Assembly (NCBI RefSeq): GCF_025822605.1
Contig: NZ_JACKTY010000046.1
Coordinates: 38,277 to 102,276 of the forward strand
From: Mycolicibacterium komossense
GTDB lineage: Bacteria > Actinomycetota > Actinomycetes > Mycobacteriales > Mycobacteriaceae
DNA: 64,000 bases
Direction of reading: 5' to 3'
Below are positions 7,968-15,093 of this stretch, in pieces. Position numbers and translations under genes: made by a program. Under the pieces are notes generated by a model. It saw only the letters and a list, made by a program, of their open reading frames with translations. It searched no databases and was not told where the DNA came from. Positions within the stretch are counted from its first letter, which is position 1, and every line of letters starts with the position of its first letter.

Positions 7968-8707
7968 ATGAAGTGACCCGTGCCGAGGTGTGCGTCATCG
8001 CCTGCGCCGAATTGTTCCGCGATGCAGGCGAGATCATGGTCAGTCCGATGACGACGGTCGTGTCGATCGGCGCCAGGCTCGCGCGCCTGACATTTTCGCC
8101 CGACATCCTGCTCTCCGACGGTGAGGCATCGCTGATCGCCGATACACCGGCGATCGGCGCACCCGCGGCCATCGAAGGCTGGATGCCGTTCGGCCGGGTC
8201 TTCGAGACCCTGGCCTGGGGCCGGCGCCATGTGGTCATGGGCGCCAACCAGATCGACCGGTACGGCAATCAGAACCTGTCGGCATTCGGGCCACTGCAGC
8301 ACCCGACCCGGCAGATGTTCGGTGTCCGAGGGGCGCCCGGCAACACCATCAACCACGCCACCAGTTACTGGGTGGGCAACCACTCCCCCAGGGTGTTCAC
8401 CGATACCGTCGACATCGTCTCCGGTATCGGTTGGGACAAGGTCGACCCCGACAATCCGGCGTACCGGTTCGTCAACGTCTTCCGCGTGGTCTCCAATCTC
8501 GGGGTGTTCGACTTCTCCGGCCCGGAGCATCAGATGCGCGCGCTGTCACTGCATCCCGGCGTGGAGCCGGACGCCGTCCGCGAGGCCACGTCGTTCGAGG
8601 TGCATGGACTCGACGAAGCGGAAACCACCCGACTGCCCACCGCTGACGAGCTCGAGCTGTTGGCCAAACTCGACCCGAAGTCACTGCGGGACAAAGAAGT
8701 CCGATGA
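7964..8707 (+). CDS. ipdB: IpdB, beta subunit of COCHEA-CoA hydrolase
   Basis: A 247-residue partner of IpdA, orthologue of Rv3552. Recognisable blocks are MGANQIDRYGNQNLSAFGP and GAPGNTINHATSYWVGNH. The GTG start overlaps the ipdA stop (GTGA), and its own stop overlaps the ipdC start (ATGA), so translation of all three is coupled. It completes the retro-Claisen-like opening of ring C in HIP catabolism. Confidence 0.94.
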   Translation: MNEVTRAEVCVIACAELFRDAGEIMVSPMTTVVSIGARLARLTFSPDILLSDGEASLIADTPAIGAPAAIEGWMPFGRVFETLAWGRRHVVMGANQIDRYGNQNLSAFGPLQHPTRQMFGVRGAPGNTINHATSYWVGNHSPRVFTDTVDIVSGIGWDKVDPDNPAYRFVNVFRVVSNLGVFDFSGPEHQMRALSLHPGVEPDAVREATSFEVHGLDEAETTRLPTADELELLAKLDPKSLRDKEVR

Positions 8708-9777
8708 GTACACTGCGCACCCCCCTGACCGAGCTGCTCGGTATCGCCCATCCCGTCGTGCAGACCGGGATGGGCTGGGTGGCCGGCGCCCGCCTGGTTG
8801 CGGCCACCTCCAATGCCGGCGGGCTGGGCATCCTGGCCTCGGCGACCATGACGCTGGCTGAGCTGGCCGTCGCCGTCGGGAAGGTCAAGGCGAGCACCGA
8901 CAAGCCGTTCGGGATCAACATGCGGGCCGACGCCGGCGACGCCGGCGAGCGTGTCGACCTGCTGATCCGCGAAGGCGTCAAAGTCGCCTCCTTTGCGCTG
9001 GCACCGAAGCCCGACCTGATCGCTCGGCTCAAAGATGCGGGCCTGGTGGTTATTCCGTCAGTCGGTGCGGCCAAACACGCGCGCAAGGTCGCCGGCTGGG
9101 GTGCCGATGCCGTCATCGTCCAGGGCGGCGAGGGTGGCGGACACACCGGACCGGTCGCCACCACTTTGCTGCTGCCGTCGGTGCTGGATGCGTTGAAGGA
9201 CAACAGCATTCCCGTGATCGCAGCAGGCGGCTTCTTCGACGGCCGCGGCCTGGCCGCGGCACTGTCGTACGGCGCAGCCGGCGTCGCCATGGGCACCCGA
9301 TTCCTGTTGACGTCCGATTCGACGGTGCCCGATTCGGTCAAGCAGCAGTATCTCGACTCCACGCTAGGCGGCACAGTGGTATCGACGCGTGTCGACGGCA
9401 TGCCGCACCGCGTATTGCGGACCGGACTGGTCGAAAAGCTGGAAAGCGGCTCCCGCGTGCGGGGATTCAGCGCCGCGATCGGCAACGCGGCGAAGTTCAA
9501 GAAGATGTCGGGGATGAGCTGGCGGTCGATGATCTCCGACGGTCTGGCCATGCGCCACGGCAAAGAGCTGACCTGGTCGCAGATCGTGATGGCCGCCAAT
9601 ACCCCGATGCTGTTGAAGGCAGGTCTGGTCGAGGGCAACACCGAAGCCGGTGTGCTGGCCTCCGGTCAAGTGGCCGGCATCGTCGACGATCTGCCCTCCT
9701 GCGCTGAGCTGATCGACACCATCGTCGGCGACGCCATCAAGCACCTACAGGCGGCGTCGGCCCTGGTGGTCGACTGA
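8704..9777 (+). CDS. ipdC: IpdC, FMN-dependent oxidoreductase of HIP catabolism
   Basis: A TIM-barrel flavoprotein of the nitronate-monooxygenase-like family, 357 residues, orthologue of Rv3553. It is needed to introduce or move a double bond in the CoA-linked indane ring before EchA20 acts. FMN-site motifs are GLGILASATMT near the N-terminus, VIVQGGEGGGHTG, and IPVIAAGGFFDGRGLAAALSYGA followed by GVAMGTRFL. It is the last gene of the echA20 operon. In H37Rv the ferredoxin gene fdxB follows; here it does not. Confidence 0.9.
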   Translation: MSTLRTPLTELLGIAHPVVQTGMGWVAGARLVAATSNAGGLGILASATMTLAELAVAVGKVKASTDKPFGINMRADAGDAGERVDLLIREGVKVASFALAPKPDLIARLKDAGLVVIPSVGAAKHARKVAGWGADAVIVQGGEGGGHTGPVATTLLLPSVLDALKDNSIPVIAAGGFFDGRGLAAALSYGAAGVAMGTRFLLTSDSTVPDSVKQQYLDSTLGGTVVSTRVDGMPHRVLRTGLVEKLESGSRVRGFSAAIGNAAKFKKMSGMSWRSMISDGLAMRHGKELTWSQIVMAANTPMLLKAGLVEGNTEAGVLASGQVAGIVDDLPSCAELIDTIVGDAIKHLQAASALVVD

Positions 9778-9787
9778 CGGGACTGTG

Positions 9788-9826
9788 AATCTCACGACGG
9801 ATTCGAGCCGGGAAACGTCGTAGATT
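9788..9826. repeat. Interrupted palindrome after ipdC
   Basis: AATCTCACGACG (9788-9799) pairs with CGTCGTAGATT (9816-9826) with one bulged base and a 16-nt loop. It could fold in RNA and end the ipd operon, but it has no T tract. The sequence resembles small dispersed intergenic palindromes of mycobacteria. Confidence 0.45.
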
Positions 9827-9846
9827 TGCCACTCGCGCCGCCTAGG

Positions 9847-9919
9847 TGAAGTTATTTACTTCATTCGAACAGAATGAAGCTATAGTCTTCATATGACGGA
9901 TGTGAAGGTAAGCTCTTCA
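9847..9919. promoter_or_regulatory. Triple-palindrome operator array over the satD promoter and start
   Basis: Three 17-bp palindromes TGAAG-N7-CTTCA lie at 9847-9863, 9875-9891 and 9903-9919, each starting exactly 28 bp after the previous one. The second contains a -10-like TATAGT (9881-9886), and the third lies within satD codons 4-9. With a transcription start at or near the ATG (9893), a bound protein would block both initiation and the first codons. The obvious candidate ligand is the SatD helix-turn-helix itself. Confidence 0.75.
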
Positions 9920-10555
9920 CCAGGACAGTCCCGGCTCTACGCTGCCGTCATCGGTGACGTCGTCGGCTCACGGTCGGCACCCGACCGAGCCGGATTGCAC
10001 CGGGCGATCACCGCCGCCCTGGCCGAGGCTGCCGGCCGGGCGATCGATCCGCCGGCGCTGACGGTGGGCGACGAATTCCAAGGCGCGTATCGCACCGTCG
10101 GCGATGCCATCGACGCCGCGCTGTCGATCCGTCTTGCGCTGGCCCCGGACGTCGATATCCGGTTCGGTATCGGGTGGGGTGCCGTCACGGTGCTCGACGA
10201 GGCCACCGGGATCCAGGACGGCCCAGGGTGGTGGGCGGCCCGTGAGGCCATCGAGTGGACCGCGGCCGCGCAGACCCAACCCGGTCTGGCCCTGGTCCGG
10301 ACCGCGTTCCGCACGGACGAGTCCACCGGTCCCGATGCGAACGCCGTCAACGCGGCGCTGATGTGTCGGGACCATCTGCTTGGATCGCTCGACGAACGGT
10401 CGCAACGGATCCTGTCGGGGTTGCGGGCGGGCCGGACGAAAAGGGAGTTGGCCGTGGCGGAGGGCATCAGCGCATCAGCGGTGTCGCAGCGCGCCGGCCG
10501 TGCCGGGCTCGACCTGATTATGGCTGCGTCACAAGAACTTCGGCGCGTCGAATGA
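9893..10555 (+). CDS. SatD-family protein: nucleotidyl-cyclase-like domain plus C-terminal HTH
   Basis: The 220-residue protein belongs to the poorly characterised SatD family. Residues 15-135 show AVIGDVVGSR (Asp22), TVGDEFQGAY (Asp60), RFGIGWGAVTV and GPGWWAAREAIEWTA. These line up in order with the two metal-binding Asp motifs, the GI-xx-G strand and the AAR helix of class III adenylyl cyclases, but the substrate Lys and transition-state Asn positions look changed. Residues 170-205 (GRTKRELAVAEGISASAVSQR) form a helix-turn-helix. There is no ribosome binding site, so a leaderless mRNA is likely. The stop overlaps the next gene by 4 nt. The cyclase relation is my inference; binding rather than making a nucleotide is possible. 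Confidence 0.8.
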   Translation: MTDVKVSSSPGQSRLYAAVIGDVVGSRSAPDRAGLHRAITAALAEAAGRAIDPPALTVGDEFQGAYRTVGDAIDAALSIRLALAPDVDIRFGIGWGAVTVLDEATGIQDGPGWWAAREAIEWTAAAQTQPGLALVRTAFRTDESTGPDANAVNAALMCRDHLLGSLDERSQRILSGLRAGRTKRELAVAEGISASAVSQRAGRAGLDLIMAASQELRRVE

Positions 10556-11283
10556 GTGCCATTGCCGTCTTCTTCGTTGCGGTAGGGATCGCCGATATCT
10601 GCCGACGCGTGACCGACAGGTGGTGGCCGACGCTGATCTGCGGACCGGTGGCCGCACTCGGCTGCGCGCTGGTGGCCGGACTGTGGCATTTCGGCGACCT
10701 CGTGCTGGTCGTGGTCAGCGCGGCCGCCGTCGTCGGCTGGGTGGTGCTCTGCGCGCGCACCGAGCGCGACGGCACCCGCCCGACCGCACCCCTGTTGGTG
10801 TTCGGCGCGGCGATCGTCATCCTGGGCATTTTGTCGGGCTGGGCATCGCCTGCCGCCGGATTGGTCGGTCGGTGGCTGCCCTGGGTCGGGTTGAACAGCA
10901 TCGATCCCACTCACGCGGTTCTGGTGGTAGGGGTCGTACTGGTCCAGCTCGTCACCGGGAATCAGTTGGTGCGGTTGATCCTTGGCTCGGTCGGCGCCGT
11001 CCGGCCCGCCGGCGAGCCGCAGCCATCGGACCGGCTCAAGGGTGGGCGACTGCTCGGCCCGATGGAGCGGTTACTCATCCTCTGCCTGGGACTGGCCGGA
11101 CAGTTGGCGGCGGCGACCGCGGTGATCGCCGCCAAGGGCATCATCCGGTTTCCCGAACTGAACGCCCAGCGCCGCGACGGTACCGACAGCAGCGGGTCGG
11201 GGATCGACGAGGTGACGGAGTACTTCCTGGTCGGCAGCTTCGCCAGCTGGCTATTGGCGCTGGCCGGGGTGGGCCTGGTCTGA
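10552..11283 (+). CDS. Multi-pass membrane protein, SatD partner (DUF3307-like C-terminus)
   Basis: A 243-residue protein with about six or seven hydrophobic segments (near 1-17, 27-45, 50-68, 80-97, 122-140, 170-193, 225-243). The C-terminal pattern GRLLGPMERLLILCLGLAGQ, then AAKGIIRF, then EYFLVGSFASWLLAL is typical of the membrane partner often encoded next to SatD. ATG overlaps the satD stop (ATGA). It is convergent with fadA6, with only 2 bp between stops. Function unknown; it probably works with SatD at the membrane. Confidence 0.8.
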   Translation: MSAIAVFFVAVGIADICRRVTDRWWPTLICGPVAALGCALVAGLWHFGDLVLVVVSAAAVVGWVVLCARTERDGTRPTAPLLVFGAAIVILGILSGWASPAAGLVGRWLPWVGLNSIDPTHAVLVVGVVLVQLVTGNQLVRLILGSVGAVRPAGEPQPSDRLKGGRLLGPMERLLILCLGLAGQLAAATAVIAAKGIIRFPELNAQRRDGTDSSGSGIDEVTEYFLVGSFASWLLALAGVGLV

Positions 11284-11285
11284 GG

Positions 11286-12443
11286 TCAGAGGCGTTCGAT
11301 GATCGTCACGTTGGCGGTACCGCCACCCTCGCACATGGTCTGCAGACCGTAGCGACCGCCGGTGCGCTCCAGAGTGTTGAGCATCGTGGTGAACAGCTTT
11401 GCGCCGGTCGCACCGAGCGGATGTCCGAGCGCGATCCCGCCGCCGCTGGGATTCACCTTCTCGGGATCGGCCTTGATCTCCTTGAGCCAGGCCATCACCA
11501 CTGGCGCGAACGCCTCGTTGATTTCGACGGTGTCGATATCGTCGATCGAAAGGCCGGTCTTCTGTAACGCATAACGCGTTGCCGGGATCGGCCCCGTCAG
11601 CATCAGCACCGGATCGGCACCGCGGGCACTGATGTGGTGGATGCGGGCACGCGGCGTGAGGTTGTGGTCCTTTACCGCCTGCTCGGATGCCAAGAGCACC
11701 GCACTTGCACCGTCAGAGATCTGGCTGGCCATCGCTGCGGTCAACCGACCACCCTCGACGAGCGTCTTGAGGCCGGCCATCTTCTCCAGTGACGATTCGC
11801 GCGGCCCCTCGTCGATCGCGAAGCCATCCACCGGGAGGATTTCGTTGTCGAAGTGCCCGCCCCGGATCGCGGCGAATGCCCGCTCATGGCTGGTCAGCGA
11901 GTACCGCTCCATCTCCTCACGGGAGAGACCCCATTTCTCGGCGATCATTTCCGAGCCGCGGAACTGCGAGATCTCCTGATCGCCGTAGCGATGCAGCCAG
12001 CTCTTCGACTCGTTGGTGGGCGAGGTGAAGCCGAACTGCTCCCCGACGATCATCGCCGAGGAGATCGGGATCTGACTCATGTTCTGAATGCCGCCGGCCA
12101 CGATCAGATCAGCCGTGCCGGACATGATCGCCTGTGCCCCAAAGGAAATGGCTTGCTGACTGGAGCCGCACTGCCTGTCCACCGTGACCCCTGGCACTTC
12201 TTCGGGGAACCCGGCGGCCAACCAGGACAGCCGGGCGATATTGCCGGCCTGACCGCCGATGGCGTCGACACAGCCGGCGATGACATCGTCCACCGCACCG
12301 GGATCGACGTCAGTGCGCTCGAACAGTCCGCGCCAGATCGCCGCGCCCAAATCGACCGGATGCACACCGGCCAGCCCTCCGTTGCGCTTTCCGACTGCCG
12401 TGCGCACAGCTTCGACGACATACGCTTGCGACGTTGAGGTCAT
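11286..12443 (-). CDS. fadA6: Acetyl-CoA acetyltransferase FadA6
   Basis: Thiolase of 385 residues, orthologue of Rv3556c, acting on CoA thioesters from C/D-ring catabolism. The catalytic Cys lies in VDRQCGSSQQ, the His in GGGIALGHPLGATGAK and the second Cys in MCEGGGTAN. The ATG at 12443 is one base after the kstR2 stop and follows AGGAC within the kstR2 end, so the two genes form one operon. An in-frame GTG 12 nt upstream is less well placed. Confidence 0.93.
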   Translation of the reverse strand: MTSTSQAYVVEAVRTAVGKRNGGLAGVHPVDLGAAIWRGLFERTDVDPGAVDDVIAGCVDAIGGQAGNIARLSWLAAGFPEEVPGVTVDRQCGSSQQAISFGAQAIMSGTADLIVAGGIQNMSQIPISSAMIVGEQFGFTSPTNESKSWLHRYGDQEISQFRGSEMIAEKWGLSREEMERYSLTSHERAFAAIRGGHFDNEILPVDGFAIDEGPRESSLEKMAGLKTLVEGGRLTAAMASQISDGASAVLLASEQAVKDHNLTPRARIHHISARGADPVLMLTGPIPATRYALQKTGLSIDDIDTVEINEAFAPVVMAWLKEIKADPEKVNPSGGGIALGHPLGATGAKLFTTMLNTLERTGGRYGLQTMCEGGGTANVTIIERL

Positions 12444-12444
12444 C

Positions 12445-13047
12445 TCAGTCCTCACTCCTTCTGCTTGTGGTGATTCCGCCGAGAACGATGGACAGGTACT
12501 GGCGCCCCACCTCGACGGCCGTCAATGGCCCGCCTGGCTGATACCAGCGCACGGACACCCAGGTGGTGTCGCGGATGAACCGGTACACCAGGTCGACGTC
12601 GATATCGGGCCGGAAATAACCCTCCTGGATGCCCTGATTGAGGACATCGAGCCACATCTTGCGCTGCTCTTTGTTGCGTTCATCGACATAGGCGAACCGC
12701 GGCTGCGACGACAGGCGTTTGGCCTCGTCCTGATAGATCACGACCTGGGCGTGGTGGTTCTCGATCGCGTCGAACGAGGCCATGAACAGACCCTTGAGCC
12801 GCTCCATCGGATTGGGCTCGGTGTCGATGATCCGCTGATAGGACTCGAAGAGCCAATCCAAGAAGCCGCGCAGCACCTCGTCGACCATCTCCTCTTTCGA
12901 GGAGAAGTGGTGATACAGGCTGCCGGACAGAATGCCCGCGGAATCGGCGATGTCCCGCACCGTCGTCGCACGCAGGCCGCGCTCGGCGAACATCGTCGCG
13001 GCGAGCCCGAGCAGCTCGTCGCGACGGGTCGGCGCTTCCTTGTCCAT
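12445..13047 (-). CDS. kstR2: KstR2, TetR-family repressor of HIP catabolism
   Basis: TetR regulator of about 200 residues, orthologue of Rv3557c. The N-terminal HTH is ATTVRDIADSAGILSGSLYHHFSSKEEM, followed by a ligand-binding domain that responds to HIP-CoA. The ATG at 13047 (or the adjacent GTG at 13050) is 15 bp from a perfect KstR2 operator, implying autoregulation and, with no ribosome binding site visible, a leaderless transcript. It is cotranscribed with fadA6. The PPE64 gene that follows upstream in H37Rv is absent. Confidence 0.94.
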   Translation of the reverse strand: MDKEAPTRRDELLGLAATMFAERGLRATTVRDIADSAGILSGSLYHHFSSKEEMVDEVLRGFLDWLFESYQRIIDTEPNPMERLKGLFMASFDAIENHHAQVVIYQDEAKRLSSQPRFAYVDERNKEQRKMWLDVLNQGIQEGYFRPDIDVDLVYRFIRDTTWVSVRWYQPGGPLTAVEVGRQYLSIVLGGITTSRRSED

Positions 13048-13062
13048 CACTGAAGGGTATCA

Positions 13063-13076
13063 ACCAAGCGCTTGCT
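13063..13076. promoter_or_regulatory. KstR2 operator upstream of kstR2
   Basis: ACCAAGCGCTTGCT matches AnCAAGnnCTTGnT exactly and lies just upstream of the kstR2 start. It also sits 27 bp beyond the ipdF stop, so its target is kstR2-fadA6. Confidence 0.87.
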
Positions 13077-13102
13077 TGGCTACCGCGATGATCACCTGAC
13101 GA

Positions 13103-13891
13103 TCAGGCCCGCTGGCTGGACACCGAAATCACTTCGCCGGTCAAGTAGCTGGAGTAGTCGCTGGCCAGGAATGCCATCGTGGCCGCCACCTCCCAGGGTT
13201 CGGCCGCGCGGCCGAAGGCTTCGTCGGACGCCAACCGATCGAGCAGGTCGGCCGACGATGTCTTCTCCAGGAATTTGTGTCGGGCAATACTCGGAGACAC
13301 GGCGTTGATCCGCACGCCATACTCGACGGCTTCGATTGCGCTGCAACGGGTCAACGCCATCACACCGGCTTTGGCCGCCGCGTAGTGAGATTGCGAATGC
13401 TGCGCGCGCCAGCCCAGCACGCTGGCATTGTTGACGATGACGCCGCCGTGGCCGGCATCGCGGAAATAGCGCAGCGCGGCCCGGGTGGCCCGCATCACCG
13501 ACGTCAACGTCACGTTCAACACGCGATCCCACTCGTCGTCGGTCATGTCGATGACGGGAGTCTGGCCCCCGAGGCCCGCATTGTTGATCAGTACGTCGAT
13601 CCGGCCCATCTTCTCGGCGGCGGCGGCGATCAGTGCGTCGACAGCGGGAGTCGACGTCACATCGCAGACCACCGCATCGACGCGACCCAGCCCGAGCCCG
13701 GCGAGCTCGTCGCGCGTCTCCCCCAACCGCCGCTCATGGAAGTCGGAGACCACCACGTCGGCTCCTTCGGCCAGGGCGCGCCTGGCGGCGGACGACCCGA
13801 TCCCGGTCCCCGCAGCCGCGGTAACGAGGACCACCTTGCCGATCAGAAGTCCGTGTCCGTCAATCTCTTTCGGTACCTCGGCGAGACTCAT
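13103..13891 (-). CDS. ipdF: IpdF, SDR of HIP-CoA catabolism
   Basis: SDR of 262 residues, orthologue of Rv3559c, assigned to oxidation of the 5-hydroxyl of the HIP-derived CoA ester. Motifs are VTAAAGTGIGSSAARRA (nucleotide binding), NNAGLGG, the Ser in NNASVLGW and YAAAKAG. The ATG overlaps the fadE30 stop by 1 nt (TAATG), so it is the second gene of a fadE30-ipdF operon. Confidence 0.92.
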   Translation of the reverse strand: MSLAEVPKEIDGHGLLIGKVVLVTAAAGTGIGSSAARRALAEGADVVVSDFHERRLGETRDELAGLGLGRVDAVVCDVTSTPAVDALIAAAAEKMGRIDVLINNAGLGGQTPVIDMTDDEWDRVLNVTLTSVMRATRAALRYFRDAGHGGVIVNNASVLGWRAQHSQSHYAAAKAGVMALTRCSAIEAVEYGVRINAVSPSIARHKFLEKTSSADLLDRLASDEAFGRAAEPWEVAATMAFLASDYSSYLTGEVISVSSQRA

Positions 13892-15045
13892 TAGCCCTTG
13901 ACTTCCCTCGGGAGGCCGAGCACCCGCTCGGCGATGATGTTGCGCTGGACCTCGTTGGAACCGCCGTAGATGGTGTCGGCGCGGGAGAACAGGAACAGGT
14001 GTTGCCACTCGTCAAACTCACCGCCGGAGGCCACCAGCCCAGCTTTACCTCTGATGTCCATGGCCAACTCGCCGAGGTCGCGATGCCAGTTCGCCCACAA
14101 CAGTTTCGAAATGTTGTCCTGCCCGGGACGTTCCACGTCCATCGTGGCCAGCGCATAGGAGCGCATCGCCCGCAGCCCCATCCAGGATCTGGTGAGGCGT
14201 TCCCTGATCAGCGGATCATCGGCTGCGCCGTTGCCCTCGGCCACCTTGACCAAGCCGGAAAGCTCACGCGCATAACGGATCTGCTGGCCCAACGTGGACA
14301 CGCCACGCTCGAAGGTCAACGTACCCATCGCGACACGCCAACCGTCACCGGGCGCACCGACCACCAAATCGGCATCGGTACGGGCGTCGTCGAAAAAGAC
14401 CTCGTTGAAATCCGCAGTCCCGGTCAGCTGGACGATCGGGCGAATCTCGACGCCGGGTTGATCCAGCGGCACCAGCAGATAGGACAGACCGGCGTGCCGC
14501 TTGGACCCCTTCTCGGTCCGGGCGACCACGAAGCACCACTGCGACAGGTGTGCCATCGACGTCCATACCTTCTGGCCATTGATGAGCCACTGCTCACCCC
14601 CACCGTCGAGCACCGCCGTGGTGGAGACATTCGCGAGGTCACTCCCCGCTCCGGGTTCCGAATAGCCTTGGCACCACAGCTCGGTCACGTCAAGGATGTG
14701 TGGTAGGAACCGCTGCTGCTGCTCAGGGGTTCCGTAGGCGATCAGCGTCGGCCCGAGCAACTCCTCGCCGAAGTGGTTCACCTTGTCCGGGGCGTCGGCG
14801 AGGGCGTACTCCTCGTAGAAGGCCACCCGGTGGGCAACCGATAGACCGCGACCGCCGTGCTCGACCGGCCAGCCCAGGCAGGTCAGGCCCGCCTTGGCGA
14901 GATGGCGGTTCCACGCCAGCCGTTCCTCGAACGCCTCATCCTCGCGGCCGGGGCCGCCAAGGCCCTTCAGTCCCGCGAATTCGCCGACAAGATTGTCGGC
15001 CAGCCACTCGCGGACCTCGGCCCGGAACTTCTGGACCTCTTCCAT
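13891..15045 (-). CDS. fadE30: Acyl-CoA dehydrogenase FadE30
   Basis: FAD-dependent dehydrogenase of 384 residues, orthologue of Rv3560c, acting on the propionyl side chain of HIP-CoA. Typical blocks are WCQGYSEPGAGSDLANV, WLINGQKVWTSMAHLSQWCFV, FFDDARTDADLVVGAPGDGW and the C-terminal YGGSNEVQRNIIAERVLGLPRE. It is the first gene of its operon, divergent from fadD3, and the ATG lies 18 bp from a KstR2 operator. Confidence 0.94.
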   Translation of the reverse strand: MEEVQKFRAEVREWLADNLVGEFAGLKGLGGPGREDEAFEERLAWNRHLAKAGLTCLGWPVEHGGRGLSVAHRVAFYEEYALADAPDKVNHFGEELLGPTLIAYGTPEQQQRFLPHILDVTELWCQGYSEPGAGSDLANVSTTAVLDGGGEQWLINGQKVWTSMAHLSQWCFVVARTEKGSKRHAGLSYLLVPLDQPGVEIRPIVQLTGTADFNEVFFDDARTDADLVVGAPGDGWRVAMGTLTFERGVSTLGQQIRYARELSGLVKVAEGNGAADDPLIRERLTRSWMGLRAMRSYALATMDVERPGQDNISKLLWANWHRDLGELAMDIRGKAGLVASGGEFDEWQHLFLFSRADTIYGGSNEVQRNIIAERVLGLPREVKG

Positions 15046-15062
15046 AACCTGTAGGCTAACCT

Positions 15063-15076
15063 ACCAAGCACTTGCT
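15063..15076. promoter_or_regulatory. KstR2 operator between fadE30 and fadD3
   Basis: ACCAAGCACTTGCT matches AnCAAGnnCTTGnT exactly. It lies midway between the divergent fadE30 and fadD3 start codons (48 bp apart), so a single site controls both operons. Confidence 0.88.
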
Positions 15077-15093
15077 TTGTTAGGGGACTATCG

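Noticed and set aside
12444..12455. Upstream GTG start for fadA6
   Set aside because: It overlaps the kstR2 end and lacks a well-spaced ribosome binding site; ATG 12443 follows AGGAC at suitable distance.
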